Below, piece by piece: positions 6,752-7,856 of a stretch of DNA of 7,856 bases (the first letter of the stretch is position 1; each line of letters starts with the position of its first letter). The notes under the pieces were generated by a model. The model was not told the origin of the DNA. It searched no databases and worked only from the letters and a program-made list of their open reading frames with translations. The stretch covers positions 1 through 7,856 of the forward strand of contig JAUNXD010000072.1 of assembly GCA_030539985.1 (NCBI GenBank), written 5' to 3'. Position numbers and translations under genes: made by a program. This DNA is from Methanobrevibacter sp. GTDB lineage: Archaea > Methanobacteriota > Methanobacteria > Methanobacteriales > Methanobacteriaceae.

Positions 6752-7856
6752 TCCGAACGTAAATTATTGCTGTTGTTTTCAATAGTTTTGATTTTAATAA
6801 TGATTCCATCTGTTTTTGCACAGGATAATGATACTTTAGCCGCCGATAATCCTGAAGATATCTATTTTGACTGCAATGCAACAACAGACCATGGTATGGG
6901 AACACAGGATGACCCTTATCGAGAGCTTCGTGACGGCAGAATCCTTGACAATTCAGAAATTCATCTTAAAAATGGAGAATATAATTATTCTCAACTGAAT
7001 TCACATAGTAATGTTTCATTTATAGGTCAGGATGCCTCCAAAACAATCATCAACGGTCAAGGGTCAACATTGCTCATCAATACGCAATTAAAGTTAACTA
7101 ATCTGACCCTTTTCAATCTCAGCATTATAAATCAGGGAAATTTGATTGCTTCAAATGTAATTTTCACTAATTCTTCAGCAATGAAGTCCGGAGGTTATGG
7201 TGGAGCCATTTATTGTTCTAATCAGAATTATAATGCTTATTTAACCAATTGTACATTGACAAACAATTATGCAACATTTGGAGGAGCTATTTATTTAAAT
7301 GGAGGAATTTTAGAAATCACTGATTGTATTTTCCTAAACAATACCGCTTTCAATTTTGGTGGGGCCATAGCCTGCGATTCAAAATCTTCTCCTAAGGTTA
7401 CAGTCAAAAGGTCAAAATTCATTCATGACTCTTCAATTAATGGAGCTGGAGGAGCAATCTATCTTAAATCAGCCATCTTTTCAGGGGAGGATTTAAACAT
7501 ATCATCATGTTCTGCAGCAATTGGAGGAGCATTTGCTCTTTTAAAATCAGACATTAAATTAACTAATGTCAATGCATTCAATAACTCAGCAAAGTATGAT
7601 GGAGGAGTTATTTATCAGATGTATGGTAACTTGGCACTGACCGATTCTGTTTTCATTGAAAATAATGCGCAAAATGGTGGGGCACTGTTCATTTACAATT
7701 CATCCAGCGGATCCGTTGAGCATAATTCATTTATAAATAACTCAGCAGAATTTTTGGCGGGCGCTTTTTATTCACTTTACAACGGTCTTAAAATCAACAA
7801 CACTTATCTCAATAACACCGCCCTGATGCACAATGATTCATTCAGGCAGGATAATC
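6749..7856 (+). CDS. Secreted beta-helix adhesin-like protein, paralogue of the preceding gene (3' partial)
   Basis: The frame opens at ATG 6749 and stays open to the right edge, giving 369 complete codons. Residues 1-24 are a signal peptide (MSERK, Leu/Ile-rich core, likely cut after VFA). YFDCNATTDHGMG at 39-51, the DPYREL and IHLKNGEYN motifs and the FIGQDASKTII strand align one-to-one with the N-terminus of the preceding protein. From about residue 85 comes a right-handed beta-helix with about eight GG-hydrophobic coils (GGAIY, GGAIA, GGAFA, GGVIY, GGALF and a final AGAFY near residue 338), more than its neighbour has. Many Asn-x-Ser/Thr sites could be glycosylated. It is probably displayed at the cell surface and made from the same transcript as the upstream gene. 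In the neighbour a C1A peptidase follows the helix. Whether one follows here is outside the window, so a plain adhesin is equally possible. Confidence 0.9.
   Translation, partial: MSERKLLLLFSIVLILIMIPSVFAQDNDTLAADNPEDIYFDCNATTDHGMGTQDDPYRELRDGRILDNSEIHLKNGEYNYSQLNSHSNVSFIGQDASKTIINGQGSTLLINTQLKLTNLTLFNLSIINQGNLIASNVIFTNSSAMKSGGYGGAIYCSNQNYNAYLTNCTLTNNYATFGGAIYLNGGILEITDCIFLNNTAFNFGGAIACDSKSSPKVTVKRSKFIHDSSINGAGGAIYLKSAIFSGEDLNISSCSAAIGGAFALLKSDIKLTNVNAFNNSAKYDGGVIYQMYGNLALTDSVFIENNAQNGGALFIYNSSSGSVEHNSFINNSAEFLAGAFYSLYNGLKINNTYLNNTALMHNDSFRQDN
7190..7775 (+). repeat. Beta-helix coil repeats of the third protein (protein-level)
   Basis: About eight successive GG-hydrophobic coils occur at roughly 22-30 residue intervals, separated by LTNCTLTNN-, ITDCIFLNN- and LTDSVFIEN-type strand-turn units. 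At DNA level the coils show only short shared words such as GGAGGA, so they are old, diverged repeats and not a recent tandem array. Confidence 0.75.

Overview
The window looks like a piece of a pseudomurein-walled methanogen chromosome (order Methanobacteriales, most likely Methanobrevibacter or a close relative). The reasons are the high A+T content, the Asn-, Ser- and Thr-rich secreted proteins built from Ig-like and right-handed beta-helix modules (the 'adhesin-like protein' style of this group), two pseudomurein-binding repeats, a transglutaminase-fold domain resembling pseudomurein endoisopeptidases, and archaeal-type signals (an oligo-T terminator and an A/T-only TATA-like promoter). 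The genus is inferred. No marker gene is present.

Layout, all on the + strand: (1) bases 2-2056 hold the 3' part of a large cell-wall enzyme gene. Its visible modules are an Ig-like domain, a glycosidase-like TIM barrel, two pseudomurein-binding repeats and a Cys-His-Asp transglutaminase/C71-like domain. (2) Bases 2057-2208 are intergenic, with a strong oligo-T terminator followed by a promoter-like A/T region. (3) Bases 2209-6738 encode a complete 1509-residue secreted protein starting at TTG. It has a signal peptide, a beta-helix, a papain-family (C1A) cysteine peptidase, a lectin-like domain, about nine Ig-like modules and a very lysine-rich C-terminal domain. (4) Ten bases later, with its Shine-Dalgarno sequence touching the previous stop codon, a third gene begins at 6749 and runs off the window at 7856. 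Its visible 369 residues are a signal peptide and a beta-helix homologous to the N-terminus of gene 2, so the two are tandem paralogues and probably co-transcribed.

All three products are predicted to act outside the membrane. The first probably binds and cuts the pseudomurein wall. The second and third look like surface-displayed proteins held in the wall by Ig-like stalks and a polybasic tail, with a cysteine peptidase in gene 2 and possibly also in the unseen part of gene 3. Together they suggest a cell-surface or wall-remodelling locus. No RNA genes, CRISPR arrays, insertion sequences or attachment sites were seen.
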